The notes beneath the pieces were generated by a model, which saw only the letters and a program-made list of their open reading frames with translations, made no database searches and was not told the origin of the DNA. Below are positions 23,888-32,404 of a stretch of DNA of 43,371 nt, piece after piece (the stretch's first letter is position 1; every line of letters starts with the position of its first letter). The stretch is from assembly GCA_900757145.1 (NCBI GenBank), contig CAAEMT010000044.1, forward strand, positions 1-43,371, written 5' to 3'. Both the position numbers and the translations under genes were made by a program. Source of the stretch: Lachnospiraceae bacterium (lineage in GTDB: Bacteria; Bacillota; Clostridia; Lachnospirales; Lachnospiraceae).

Positions 23888-24754
23888 ATGGTAATTGATT
23901 TCAGAACAAGACCACCTTTTAAAAGTTTTGTTACAGGAGGAAACTTTTTTCCTCGGCCTATGGAAGATCAATTTTCTAAACCGGAAGATGTGCCGGGTAT
24001 TTACTGTAACAGTAAGGATATAGAATCTGCACGAAAAGGAGAATTTGATCTATATATTAAGGAACTGGCAGGATCCGGGATTGATTTGCAGATTGTTCAG
24101 GGGCGTCAGGTGCGGTCTGGCATGGCACATGTGGAAAATGACGATGTCTGTGAGTTGGCGACTATTTACCCAGATAAATTTATTGCATTTCCGGCAATCG
24201 ATATTTCAAATGTACCGCAGGCTCTTGTGGAAATAGAGCGCTGTGTAAAACTGTATCAAATCAAAGGAATTGCTATAGAACCGGGATGGTGTGATCCGCC
24301 TAGATATGTAGATGATCCCTGTCTGAATCCTATTTATGAGAAATGTGAAGAGCTGGGGCTGATTTGTGCGTTTACATTAAGTGTGCTGGCAGGAGAAGAT
24401 CTGTCTTACTGTAATCCTATCACACTGCAGAAGACAGCCTTGCGTTTTCCAAGAGTGGTCTTTACGGTATCTCATGGGTGTTGGCCATTTGTAGAGGAAT
24501 TTTTGGGAGTAGCGTTGCAGTGTATGAACATTTATTTTTACCCAGATTTCTTCTGCTGTTTGCCCAATATGCCTTTTGCAGACCAATTTGTTCGGGCAGC
24601 AAATTCTTTTATGCGCTATAGGATGATGTTTGCAACCAGCTATCCAGTACGTCCTTTGAAGCAGAGCTTAGAACAGTTTCTGGAGCTTCCGTTTGAGGAA
24701 GAAGTAAAAGAATTTCTTTTATATAAAAATGCTCAGCGAATTTTAGGGCTGTAA
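23888..24754 (+). CDS. Amidohydrolase-2-fold protein lacking the usual metal and catalytic residues
   Basis: This 288-residue TIM-barrel protein starts at the ATG at 23888 after AGAGAGGAAAC; the frame from 23735 overlaps the LysR gene. The order of strands and the C-terminus (FLLYKNAQRILGL) match the amidohydrolase_2 family, which includes decarboxylases and lactonases acting on ring acids. However, the N-terminal DxHxH metal motif is replaced by IDFRTRPP (3-10), and the late GSDYP motif with the catalytic aspartate is replaced by ATSYP (near 249-253). Only VSHGCWPF (near 194-201) keeps a histidine. It may work without metal, catalyse a different reaction, or act as a sensor. It is controlled by the divergent LysR gene. 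Confidence 0.75.
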   Translation: MVIDFRTRPPFKSFVTGGNFFPRPMEDQFSKPEDVPGIYCNSKDIESARKGEFDLYIKELAGSGIDLQIVQGRQVRSGMAHVENDDVCELATIYPDKFIAFPAIDISNVPQALVEIERCVKLYQIKGIAIEPGWCDPPRYVDDPCLNPIYEKCEELGLICAFTLSVLAGEDLSYCNPITLQKTALRFPRVVFTVSHGCWPFVEEFLGVALQCMNIYFYPDFFCCLPNMPFADQFVRAANSFMRYRMMFATSYPVRPLKQSLEQFLELPFEEEVKEFLLYKNAQRILGL

Positions 24755-24831
24755 AGAAAAAGATACCTTATAATTGTTTTGAATTTACCATTAGCTGGCT
24801 TGAGGCAGCAGGATAGTAGGGTTATGTATAC

Positions 24832-26112
24832 TCAGGCATGACAGTAAATAAACAACTGAAACGATTCGTCTCCGGCAGAGATCTCCATATGGCCGTCGTA
24901 CTTCCTGACAGCTTCCTGTATGCTGCGAAGTCCGAAGCCATGGGAGACTCTGTCGTTTTTTGTTGTGGGAGGAAGCTCAGACTTCGGTTCGGAATGATGG
25001 GCGAAAGAGTGAGCATCTGCTCTGACGCACGGATTTTCCACGCGCACAACAAGCATTCCTTTTGCAAGTCTCGTCTCCAGCCGGATCACGCGGTCATCTT
25101 CAGGAAGTTGGCACACCGCTTCTATGGCATTGTCGAGTGCGTTGCCGAAGATGGCGCAGATATCCGGTTTTTCCATTGTAAGAGGAGAAGGGATATCCGC
25201 CGCTGCTTCAAATGAGATGTGCTCTTTTTCCATCGCGTCTGCCTTGATGGTGAGCACCGCATTTACCGTATCGTCCTGACAGTATTTTAGGGTACGCGAT
25301 AGCTGGGGCGCATGCAGCAGGCTTTGGATGTAGTCGTTTTTCTGCTCATCTTCGAGGGAGGAGAGCGTCTGTAAGTGATTTACCATATCGTGGCGCAGCC
25401 TGCGTATCTGAAAATGCTGCTGCTCTAAAAGCTCATAATATTTGCGGTTAAATTCCGCCGCCGCCGCTTCCTGCTCAAGCCTTTGCTGTTTAGCAAGGAC
25501 GATAACGGTCCAGAGCAGGCTGATAAACGAAAAGAGAGCCACAAGGAACAGCATAAAAAACGGAACGGTCGGACGCGCCGTACTGTAGGGTACGAGCAGG
25601 ACGCAGCACAGGACGATTCCGGCAGGTGTGAGCGTCAGCAGCAGAAACAGCCGCCACATAGCGGGAGAGAGCTCAAAATCATTCTTCGGTGAAAAACGCT
25701 TCGTAACGAGGAATAGAACGAGGCAAAATAGGATGCGCAGGACGAAGGCTGCGATCTTCGGACGTCCGTCCAGTCCCCAGAGATTGAGCGCATAGTTATC
25801 GATAAGCGCATTAAACGCAAAAACGGTGCTGCCAAAAAGAATGCCGAGCGTGATCCGCTTCAGGGAAGAACCCTCGCAGCACCAGAATACGGCAGCGAGA
25901 AACGCAGCAAAAGAGGGCAGAAGATTCGCCCAGTCGCTGACAAAGATGACGGTACATGCTGCGATGCCGGAGAACAGAAGCAGCAGGAATTTTTGAAAAA
26001 AGGAACGGCGTACGTTCAGAAGATTTTGAAGCGACTGATACAAAAGGCTGCCGGTGCTTGCAAAGTAAACGATCAGGGCAGCCAGATAAAGCGGGTGAGG
26101 AATAGGGAACAT
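24832..26112 (-). CDS. GHKL-type sensor histidine kinase (AgrC/NatK-like)
   Basis: This 426-residue membrane kinase has six or seven hydrophobic segments in the first 215 residues. A short coiled coil follows (QQRLEQEAAAAEFNRKYYELL). The dimerisation region RRLRHDMVNHLQTL holds the probable phospho-accepting histidine. A GHKL ATPase domain follows, with the N box GNALDNAIEAV and G box GFGLRSIQE. It lies 58 bp downstream of its LytTR regulator on the same strand, with an AAAGGAG site. The long membrane domain with little extracellular sequence suggests sensing within the membrane, as in peptide- or antibiotic-responsive systems. The divergent bceAB-like genes are the likely target. Confidence 0.9.
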   Translation of the reverse strand: MFPIPHPLYLAALIVYFASTGSLLYQSLQNLLNVRRSFFQKFLLLLFSGIAACTVIFVSDWANLLPSFAAFLAAVFWCCEGSSLKRITLGILFGSTVFAFNALIDNYALNLWGLDGRPKIAAFVLRILFCLVLFLVTKRFSPKNDFELSPAMWRLFLLLTLTPAGIVLCCVLLVPYSTARPTVPFFMLFLVALFSFISLLWTVIVLAKQQRLEQEAAAAEFNRKYYELLEQQHFQIRRLRHDMVNHLQTLSSLEDEQKNDYIQSLLHAPQLSRTLKYCQDDTVNAVLTIKADAMEKEHISFEAAADIPSPLTMEKPDICAIFGNALDNAIEAVCQLPEDDRVIRLETRLAKGMLVVRVENPCVRADAHSFAHHSEPKSELPPTTKNDRVSHGFGLRSIQEAVRKYDGHMEISAGDESFQLFIYCHA

Positions 26113-26170
26113 AGCAGTCTCCTTTTACTGTGTTTTTCTATAGAATAAAACTACGATAACCATTCATTTT

Positions 26171-26872
26171 CTACGAAAGAAGCGCGTTTGCAAGACGGCG
26201 CAGCGCATCTTCTTTCAGACTGCGGCTGACGGGCAGGGACTGTCCGAGTACAGTGACGCAGTCATGACCGATGTGATCGGCAAAGGACGGATTGATAAGG
26301 TAACGCTGATGAATACGGACAAACGCGCTCCCGACCGTCGCTGATACTTCCGACAGCTTTCCGTAAAAGGGAAACTCACCGTTTTTGGTGACTGCAAAAA
26401 CCTGCCGTCTGTCGCTGTAAAAATAGGCGATCGAGGAAAGCGGAAGCCGGAAGATCCCGTCTGTATTTTTAAACGTAAAGCTCTGCGGCTCCTGTGCGGT
26501 AAGCATACTCCGCGCCCGCGCAAGGAGCGTCTGGATACGCGCAGGGGCGGCAGGCTTGATCACATAATCGAGCGCGCTGACTCCGTATCCGTCAAAAACG
26601 TAATCGGAGTATCCCGTTACGAAGACGATCAGAAGCGTCTGGTCAAAGGTTCGTATCAGACGCGCCGTTTCCATACCGTTTGATTCTTTCATCTCTATAT
26701 CAAGAAAAAGCAGATCGATCTGTCCGGCGTGTGAGCGCAGCCAGCGAACAGCGCTTTGACCGGACGAAAATTCATATACGATCTCTTCCTCTTCCTTTAG
26801 AAAAGGTTCGATCTGGCAGCGCAGCGTGTCGCGTGCTGCCGTCTCATCATCACACAATGCAATTCGAAGCAT
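26171..26872 (-). CDS. LytTR-family response regulator
   Basis: This 233-residue regulator starts at the ATG at 26872, chosen for the TAGGAG site five bases upstream. An in-frame ATG nine codons earlier is less well placed. The receiver domain (1-120) has the acidic pair DD (8-9), the phospho-accepting aspartate in LLFLDIEM and the lysine in DYVIKP. The LytTR DNA-binding domain fills about 135-233 (FRLPLSSIAYFYSDRR and VRIHQRYLINP). LytTR regulators bind direct repeats, and a pair of long direct repeats lies in the 485-bp divergent gap to the bceAB-like genes. Confidence 0.92.
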   Translation of the reverse strand: MLRIALCDDETAARDTLRCQIEPFLKEEEEIVYEFSSGQSAVRWLRSHAGQIDLLFLDIEMKESNGMETARLIRTFDQTLLIVFVTGYSDYVFDGYGVSALDYVIKPAAPARIQTLLARARSMLTAQEPQSFTFKNTDGIFRLPLSSIAYFYSDRRQVFAVTKNGEFPFYGKLSEVSATVGSAFVRIHQRYLINPSFADHIGHDCVTVLGQSLPVSRSLKEDALRRLANALLS

Positions 26873-27074
26873 AAGGACTCCTATCTGATATTTATACATC
26901 TGTATTATTTATATATCTTGACGCGTTTATCCGGCGATAAGCTGCCTGCGGTATTACCATTAGAGCAGCTCTGCTGCAACGTGGATCCACGCAGAGCTTT
27001 TAGGACTCCGGTCTATTGTAGCGCATATGGCATCGTTTTCGCAAGTATCCGCAGATGGAGATTTCTGCGCGTGC

Positions 27075-27162
27075 GTGCAGAACTTTACATCAGAGCTGCC
27101 AAATATGACAAGGCGTGCAGGAGAGTGCAAAACTTTACATGCAAAGCGTCAAAGATGACAGG
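27075..27162 (+). repeat. Two 38-bp direct repeats, exactly 50 bp apart, in the gap before the bceAB-like genes
   Basis: Unit 1 is 27075-27112 and unit 2 is 27125-27162. Both begin GTGCA(G/A)AACTTTACAT, continue with a diverged middle, and share AAA(T/G)ATGACA. The 50-bp offset is close to five turns of DNA, so both sites face the same side. They lie 196-283 bp before the ATPase start and 203-290 bp before the regulator start. They are the best candidates for LytTR regulator sites in this gap. Confidence 0.6.
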
Positions 27163-27195
27163 TGAAATTTCGGATGCTCCGTTTCATGATATGGT

Positions 27196-27234
27196 AAATG
27201 CAAGAAATGCAAATACACAAAATGCAGAGATACA
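27196..27234 (+). repeat. Short AAATGCA repeats in the same gap
   Basis: AAATGCA occurs at 27196, 27205 and 27220. The last two begin 15-bp tandem units that match at 12 of 15 positions (AAATGCAAATACACA and AAATGCAGAGATACA). They lie between the 38-bp repeats and the transporter gene. The rest of the 485-bp gap shows no convincing gene or strong promoter. Confidence 0.4.
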
Positions 27235-27357
27235 AGAGATCCGCTTCGCATATGATCCGGCTTCAATGAGAAGCTGCATTGCAGATTGCATCTGCGCAGA
27301 GGGCTGTGCTTTGTATTTTGCGGGTGGCATCTTGTAAAAAAGAAGGAGTGAGACAAT

Positions 27358-28104
27358 ATGCTTTACGTAAAAGATCTGAAAAAATCCTACACAGTAGGAA
27401 AAAAGACGTATCCCGTTTTAAAGGGAGTGTCGTTTACCGTTGCAAAAGGAGAGTTTGTCGCAGTGATGGGACCGTCCGGTTCGGGGAAAAGCACGCTTTT
27501 AAACTGTATTTCCTGCTATATCCCGTTCGAGGAGGGAAAGATCACGCTCGGCGGTCAGGAGCTGCGCGGTATGAATGAGAATCAGCTTGCCGAGGTACGC
27601 AATCGGAAGTTGGGCTTTGTTTTTCAGGATTTTATGCTGCTCGATGGCCTGACGATTCGGGAAAATATTCTCGTACCGAGAATTATTCAGGGCAAGGTCG
27701 ACAAGGAAGGGGAGAAGCTTTGCGACAAGCTGATCCACCTGTTCGGGATTGACCATATCCGAAACAAATATCCGGCGGAAGTATCAGGCGGAGAACGCCA
27801 GAGAACGGCGGTCGCGCGCAGCCTTATCAATCAGCCGCTTATGATCCTCGCAGACGAGCCGACGGGCAACCTCGACAGCAAGTCAAGCCGCACCGTGATC
27901 GAGTCGTTTGAGGATGCGAGAACGCAGATGGACGCGACGATTTTTATGGTGACGCACGACAGCTTTTCCGCCTCATTCTGTGACCGTGTGATTTTGTTAA
28001 AAGACGGACAGATCTATAGGCAGCTTGAAAAATCAGGTTCCAGAAGCAGCTTCCACGATACGCTGCTTGCTGCGATCAAGGAAATGAGTGGTGATGAAAA
28101 ATGA
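27358..28104 (+). CDS. BceA-like ABC transporter ATPase
   Basis: This 248-residue ATPase is of the MacB/BceA group. It has Walker A GPSGSGKST (near 41-49), a Q loop FVFQDFMLLDGLT, the signature VSGGERQRTAVARSL and Walker B LILADEPTGNLDS. An AAGGAG site precedes the ATG. The stop overlaps the permease start. With the permease it would form an antimicrobial-peptide resistance or sensing transporter that removes peptide antibiotics from their lipid targets. Such transporters usually pair with a small BceS kinase; here a GHKL/LytTR pair is divergent instead. Confidence 0.93.
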   Translation: MLYVKDLKKSYTVGKKTYPVLKGVSFTVAKGEFVAVMGPSGSGKSTLLNCISCYIPFEEGKITLGGQELRGMNENQLAEVRNRKLGFVFQDFMLLDGLTIRENILVPRIIQGKVDKEGEKLCDKLIHLFGIDHIRNKYPAEVSGGERQRTAVARSLINQPLMILADEPTGNLDSKSSRTVIESFEDARTQMDATIFMVTHDSFSASFCDRVILLKDGQIYRQLEKSGSRSSFHDTLLAAIKEMSGDEK

Positions 28105-30212
28105 TGACGATGCAGAAATTGGAAAAGAAGCTTCAAAAGGCGGACAGAAAGCAGGCGGCGCTTTACCTGTTCTGCAATTTTATTTCTCTGATGCTGATTA
28201 CGGCATACGCCGCCATGATGTTTTCGCCGACGGTGCAGGAGATCCTGCCGACGGGAGGCGACAGCCGCAAGCAGATGTACATGATCTTTGCGCTCGCGCT
28301 GTTTGGCTGCGTTGTGTTTACCGTATATGCGGCAAGCCTGTTTTTCCGTAAAAAATCAAGACAGATCGGCATATTGATGGCGCTTGGCGCATCGAGAAAA
28401 CGGCTTGCGCCGGGGCTGTTTCGCGAGGTACTGACACTTGGCGGCGTTTCGTCGGCACTTGGTATAGCGGCAGGCTTTCCGTTCGTGTGGATTCTCTGGA
28501 ACGGCTTCCGCGTGCTGGTTGTCGATACGGAGGAAATGGTATTTCGCATGGATTATTCGTGCCTGATCATATCTGCCGCGTTTTTTGTGCTGGTGCTTGG
28601 CTGTGCCTGTGTGCTTGCCCTTGTCTACCTGCGAAAGACGAACATTATCGATGTGGTGCAGGAGGAACATAAAAACGAGCCGGTCCGCGAGCCGGGGCGC
28701 TGGTGCGGACCGGTCGGTATCGTCCTTTTGTTTGCCGGAGCTGTTTTAGGTTACAATGCAGGTACGATCTACTGCGCTGTTTTCCAGAAATATATGCCGC
28801 CTGCGTGGGTAAATATCGGATATGCGCCTGTGTTTGTCGGCTTGTACATGGTCGTGCTGCATACGGTGGTCTACGGCTGGGGAAGGCGCAGAAGGAATCC
28901 ATACAAGAGCATCATTTCCAGAAGCATGATGAAATTTCAGGGAAAACAGACGGTCAACTCTCTGCTTGTAAGCACCGTACTGATTGCAGGGGGCTGCTTC
29001 GGTATTTTTTACCTGCCGATCATTTCAAGCGGCGCTTTTCGGGAAATCGATGTAAGAACAACGGACTATGTGATGAGCTGGAGAGCGGATCAGCAGGGGA
29101 TGACAAAGGATGAGATAAGTTCGCTTGCGGGGAAGTACGGCGTCTCTCTGGAGGAGATCAGGCAGTGCGAATATCTTTCGCTTGCGTTCGATGGCGAGGC
29201 GCTCCATGAAGGGGAGAATAATACGGCGTCGTATGAGTATCTGCCGTGCGTCGCGGAGTGTAAAGCCTTTTCGGAAAGCGATTTTGAAAGGCTGACCGGA
29301 ATCGAGACGAAGGTAGAGCCGGGAACGTACCTCGGTGTGACGAATGAGGACGAAAGCAGTTCTTATTCAACACCGACAGAGACGACGCTTCTTACGAATC
29401 CGTCTACGGGAAAAACGATGCAAACGTCATTTGCAGGGTATCAGAAATTTGGACCGATGGTGAGCGATATTCCGTGCTATATTCTTGATGATGCAGATTT
29501 TTCCAAGATCGCGCCGAAGCTTGCGCCGGACTGGAAGGGTTCTTACGTCTGCTTTGATGTAAAAGGAGAGGACGATTATGAGTTTGCGCTGGAGCTGTTT
29601 CATACTCTGGTGAAGCGCACTGGACCGGAATGCGCGACCTCGCGGTTCTACGACCGCATCAGCGAGCAGAATACGATCGCAGCCGGTGAAAAGTATTTTG
29701 AAGGGTACGAGGATGAACTGAGAGTCGATCTGTCTGCGCCGGATGCGTCAGAATTCCGCAGTTACTGGACGTATATGCCGAAGATCCGCATTCTGGATAA
29801 GACAGATTTTCTGAAAACGTTCGCCGTATATCTGATGACGTTTCTGTTTATCGCGATCGTCTGCTTTACGGCTGCGCTCGTTATCGGCTACACGCGCTGT
29901 CAGACGATCGCCCTCAATAATCGCTATATCTTTGACGATCTGCGCAGGCTCGGCGCTTCGCCTGACTTTCTGGACCGCGAGGTGCGCAGACAGTGCGGCG
30001 TTGTGTTCCGCATCCCGTCTGTGATCGGTATGACAGCCATGGTATTTCTGTACGCGATGCTGCTGTATGCAAACGACGGAGGATATACTCCGGCAGAGCT
30101 TAGCGGATTCGGACTGTGCATGGTCGTGATCGTGGCGATCGCCGCCGGAGTGTATCTTGTATACGCGACGACTGTGAAAAAGATCAAGAAGCAGCTTGAG
30201 ATCAGCGGATGA
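28101..30212 (+). CDS. BceB-like FtsX-domain ABC permease
   Basis: This 703-residue permease has about ten hydrophobic segments with two FtsX-type regions. The BceB hallmark is present: one extracellular domain of roughly 250 residues (about 312-565, rich in acidic residues and Ser/Thr) between the seventh and eighth segments. The first FtsX region has RKKSRQIGILMALGASRKRL (from about 78) and the second has DDLRRLGASPDFLDREVRRQ. The start ATG overlaps the ATPase stop (ATGA). Substrates of this family are bacitracin, lantibiotics and similar peptides, and the large loop is thought to set specificity. Confidence 0.9.
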   Translation: MMTMQKLEKKLQKADRKQAALYLFCNFISLMLITAYAAMMFSPTVQEILPTGGDSRKQMYMIFALALFGCVVFTVYAASLFFRKKSRQIGILMALGASRKRLAPGLFREVLTLGGVSSALGIAAGFPFVWILWNGFRVLVVDTEEMVFRMDYSCLIISAAFFVLVLGCACVLALVYLRKTNIIDVVQEEHKNEPVREPGRWCGPVGIVLLFAGAVLGYNAGTIYCAVFQKYMPPAWVNIGYAPVFVGLYMVVLHTVVYGWGRRRRNPYKSIISRSMMKFQGKQTVNSLLVSTVLIAGGCFGIFYLPIISSGAFREIDVRTTDYVMSWRADQQGMTKDEISSLAGKYGVSLEEIRQCEYLSLAFDGEALHEGENNTASYEYLPCVAECKAFSESDFERLTGIETKVEPGTYLGVTNEDESSSYSTPTETTLLTNPSTGKTMQTSFAGYQKFGPMVSDIPCYILDDADFSKIAPKLAPDWKGSYVCFDVKGEDDYEFALELFHTLVKRTGPECATSRFYDRISEQNTIAAGEKYFEGYEDELRVDLSAPDASEFRSYWTYMPKIRILDKTDFLKTFAVYLMTFLFIAIVCFTAALVIGYTRCQTIALNNRYIFDDLRRLGASPDFLDREVRRQCGVVFRIPSVIGMTAMVFLYAMLLYANDGGYTPAELSGFGLCMVVIVAIAAGVYLVYATTVKKIKKQLEISG

Positions 30213-30325
30213 TACTATGGCAGTTTTTCAAATAATTTTCGTTTTTGTCTTGTAGTCGGCAAAAAAACATGGTTCAATACGGTTAGGTTCTTTTGATTTT
30301 ACAGAATGGATGACAGGAGAAAAAC

Positions 30326-32404
30326 ATGAAGCCGCAAATAAGATTTGAAACGAAAAAGATAATGGCGTCAGACCTTGGAGAGCAAAGCAGCGTGCCGGAT
30401 CTGCTGGGCGAGATGATTTTACAGAATCAGCTGACGTTTGTACTTGATGAGGACGATGAAATATATGAGGGGTATGGAAGGCGGGAGAATGCTTATCCAT
30501 ACCGCCAGTACAACAGCTATTCGGGAACGCTTTCCGAAAGAGAGATTCGCACGGCAGTGCTTGAGAATGATTACCTGAAGGCTGTATTCCTGCCGGAATA
30601 CGGCGGAAGGCTCTGGGAGCTTTGGGATAAGAAAAAGGGGAGAGATCTGCTGTATACGAACGATGTGCTGCAGTTTCGCAATCTTGCCGTGCGCAATGCA
30701 TGGTTTTCAGGCGGAGTTGAGTGGAATCTCGGCGTGATCGGTCATACGCCGCTTACAACGGAGCAGATGTATGTGGCGAAGACCGAGACGGAAAGCGGCG
30801 TTCCGGTGCTTCGTATGTATGAGTACGAGAGGATTCGGGGCGTCGTGTATCAGATGGATTTTTGGCTCGAAGAGGATGGCCGATTTCTGAATTGCAGGAT
30901 GAGGATCGTCAATGAAAGTGCCGATGTGATCCCGATGTACTGGTGGAGCAATATTGCGGTGCCGGAGTTTGAGGACGGCAGGATCGTCGTGCCTGCGCGG
31001 CGGGCGTATACGAATCGGGACGGAGAAGTATACCGTGTCGATGTTCCGATGGTAGAGGGCATCGACGTGACAGCGTATGGGGCAATTCCAAAGTCGGTAG
31101 ATTATTTCTTTGATATTCCGGCAGAGGAACCGAAGTACATTGCAAATTTTGATCGTACGGGATACGGACTGCTGCATTTGTCGACCGACCGTCTGCGCAG
31201 CCGCAAATTGTTTTCGTGGGGACATCAGGACGGCTCCGACCGCTGGCAGGAGTTTTTGACGAGGGATGCAGGCCGGTATCTGGAGATACAGGCTGGACTT
31301 GGAAAGACACAGTACGGGTGTATTCCGATGGCTCCGCATACGGCGTGGGAGTGGATGGAGCTTTACGGCGCGGTGGAGATGCCGGAGGATTTTGTACAGG
31401 CAGACTTTTTGGAATGTCGGGGAAGACTGACGCGATACGTCCGTGAGCTTAAACCATATCAGGAGCTTGATACGGTGCTGAAGCGCACAAAGACAATGAC
31501 GAAAGCAAGGGCAGAACTGTTGGAGTGCGGAAGCGGCTACGGCGCGCTTGCATCGTACGTGTCGTCGGAAAGCAGGACGAACAGCGCGCAGACAGAGCAG
31601 GATAAGGTATATCACGGGAGCTTGTCGGAAAATGCGGAGGATCTTGGAAATGAGAGAGTATCCTTTGGAAAAAATACGAGTCATCTGGCGTTCGTATGCA
31701 AAGAGCCGCAGCTTCTTCTGTGGAAACGCTTTTTTGATTGCGGTATCCTGCATTGCCCCGATCCTCTTGCGGCGCCCGACGCATTTTTGATCGACGAGAG
31801 GAATCTCTGCTTTATGGAGCGTATGATGCGGCAGCATCCGCAGAATCAGGAAAACTGGTATGCGCAGTATCAGCTTGGGCTCGGGTATCTGGTCTGCGGA
31901 CGAGGGGAAGAGGCAGAGCAGGCGTTTGCGCAATCTTTGTCCCTGAAAGAAAATCCGTGGGCGCGTCACGGACTTGCATGCGAAAAGCTGCAAAACGTGA
32001 GGGAAGGGATTCAGGATGAGACGACAGAAAAGAAATGGAAAAACGGCGCGGCAGAGGATATCCTGCGTGGGATGCGGATGGTTCCGGAAGATGTTTCCTA
32101 TTTGAAAGAAGGTTTTCGTATCCTTTCGTACTGCGGCTGTTATGAGACTCTGTGCGATTTTTATGAAACGCTTACACAGGAACATAAAAATATCGGAAAG
32201 CTGAGATTTCTGTATATCAGCGCACTGCATCATCTGGGACGGGATGAGCAGGCGTATACGATTCTGGAAGAAAACGGGGGACTGGAGATCGAGGATATCC
32301 GCGAGGGAGAGGATTCGATCGGAGAGCTCTTTCGCGCGCTTTCCTATGCGCTCACAGGGGAGAAGAGAAGCGTGCCGCATAAGTATAATTTTAAATCATC
32401 ATAA
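30326..32404 (+). CDS. DUF5107-domain protein with C-terminal TPR-like region
   Basis: This 692-residue soluble protein has no signal peptide. The first 370 residues form the beta-sandwich DUF5107 region, related in fold to carbohydrate mutarotase-like domains. LPEYGGRLWELWDKKKGRDLLYTN, NAWFSGGVEWNLGVIGHTP and MYWWSNIAVPE are strong family landmarks. Residues about 505-690 are helical, and the segment AQYQLGLGYLVCGRGEEAEQ looks like a tetratricopeptide repeat. Relatives are often about 1000-1100 residues, so this one appears to have a shorter repeat part. The role is unknown; binding or processing of glycans has been suggested from the fold. It has a CAGGAG site and no clear partner nearby. 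Confidence 0.82.
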   Translation: MKPQIRFETKKIMASDLGEQSSVPDLLGEMILQNQLTFVLDEDDEIYEGYGRRENAYPYRQYNSYSGTLSEREIRTAVLENDYLKAVFLPEYGGRLWELWDKKKGRDLLYTNDVLQFRNLAVRNAWFSGGVEWNLGVIGHTPLTTEQMYVAKTETESGVPVLRMYEYERIRGVVYQMDFWLEEDGRFLNCRMRIVNESADVIPMYWWSNIAVPEFEDGRIVVPARRAYTNRDGEVYRVDVPMVEGIDVTAYGAIPKSVDYFFDIPAEEPKYIANFDRTGYGLLHLSTDRLRSRKLFSWGHQDGSDRWQEFLTRDAGRYLEIQAGLGKTQYGCIPMAPHTAWEWMELYGAVEMPEDFVQADFLECRGRLTRYVRELKPYQELDTVLKRTKTMTKARAELLECGSGYGALASYVSSESRTNSAQTEQDKVYHGSLSENAEDLGNERVSFGKNTSHLAFVCKEPQLLLWKRFFDCGILHCPDPLAAPDAFLIDERNLCFMERMMRQHPQNQENWYAQYQLGLGYLVCGRGEEAEQAFAQSLSLKENPWARHGLACEKLQNVREGIQDETTEKKWKNGAAEDILRGMRMVPEDVSYLKEGFRILSYCGCYETLCDFYETLTQEHKNIGKLRFLYISALHHLGRDEQAYTILEENGGLEIEDIREGEDSIGELFRALSYALTGEKRSVPHKYNFKSS

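Noticed and set aside
26918..27337. A 139-codon open frame in the gap before the bceAB-like genes
   Set aside because: It runs through the direct repeats, has no ribosome binding site and shows no protein-like pattern. I treat the stretch as a control region.
30707..32380. A 557-codon open frame on the minus strand opposite the DUF5107 gene
   Set aside because: It lies wholly antisense to a clearly recognised gene, is rich in Arg, His, Cys and Leu as shadow frames are, and has no ribosome binding site or recognisable domain.
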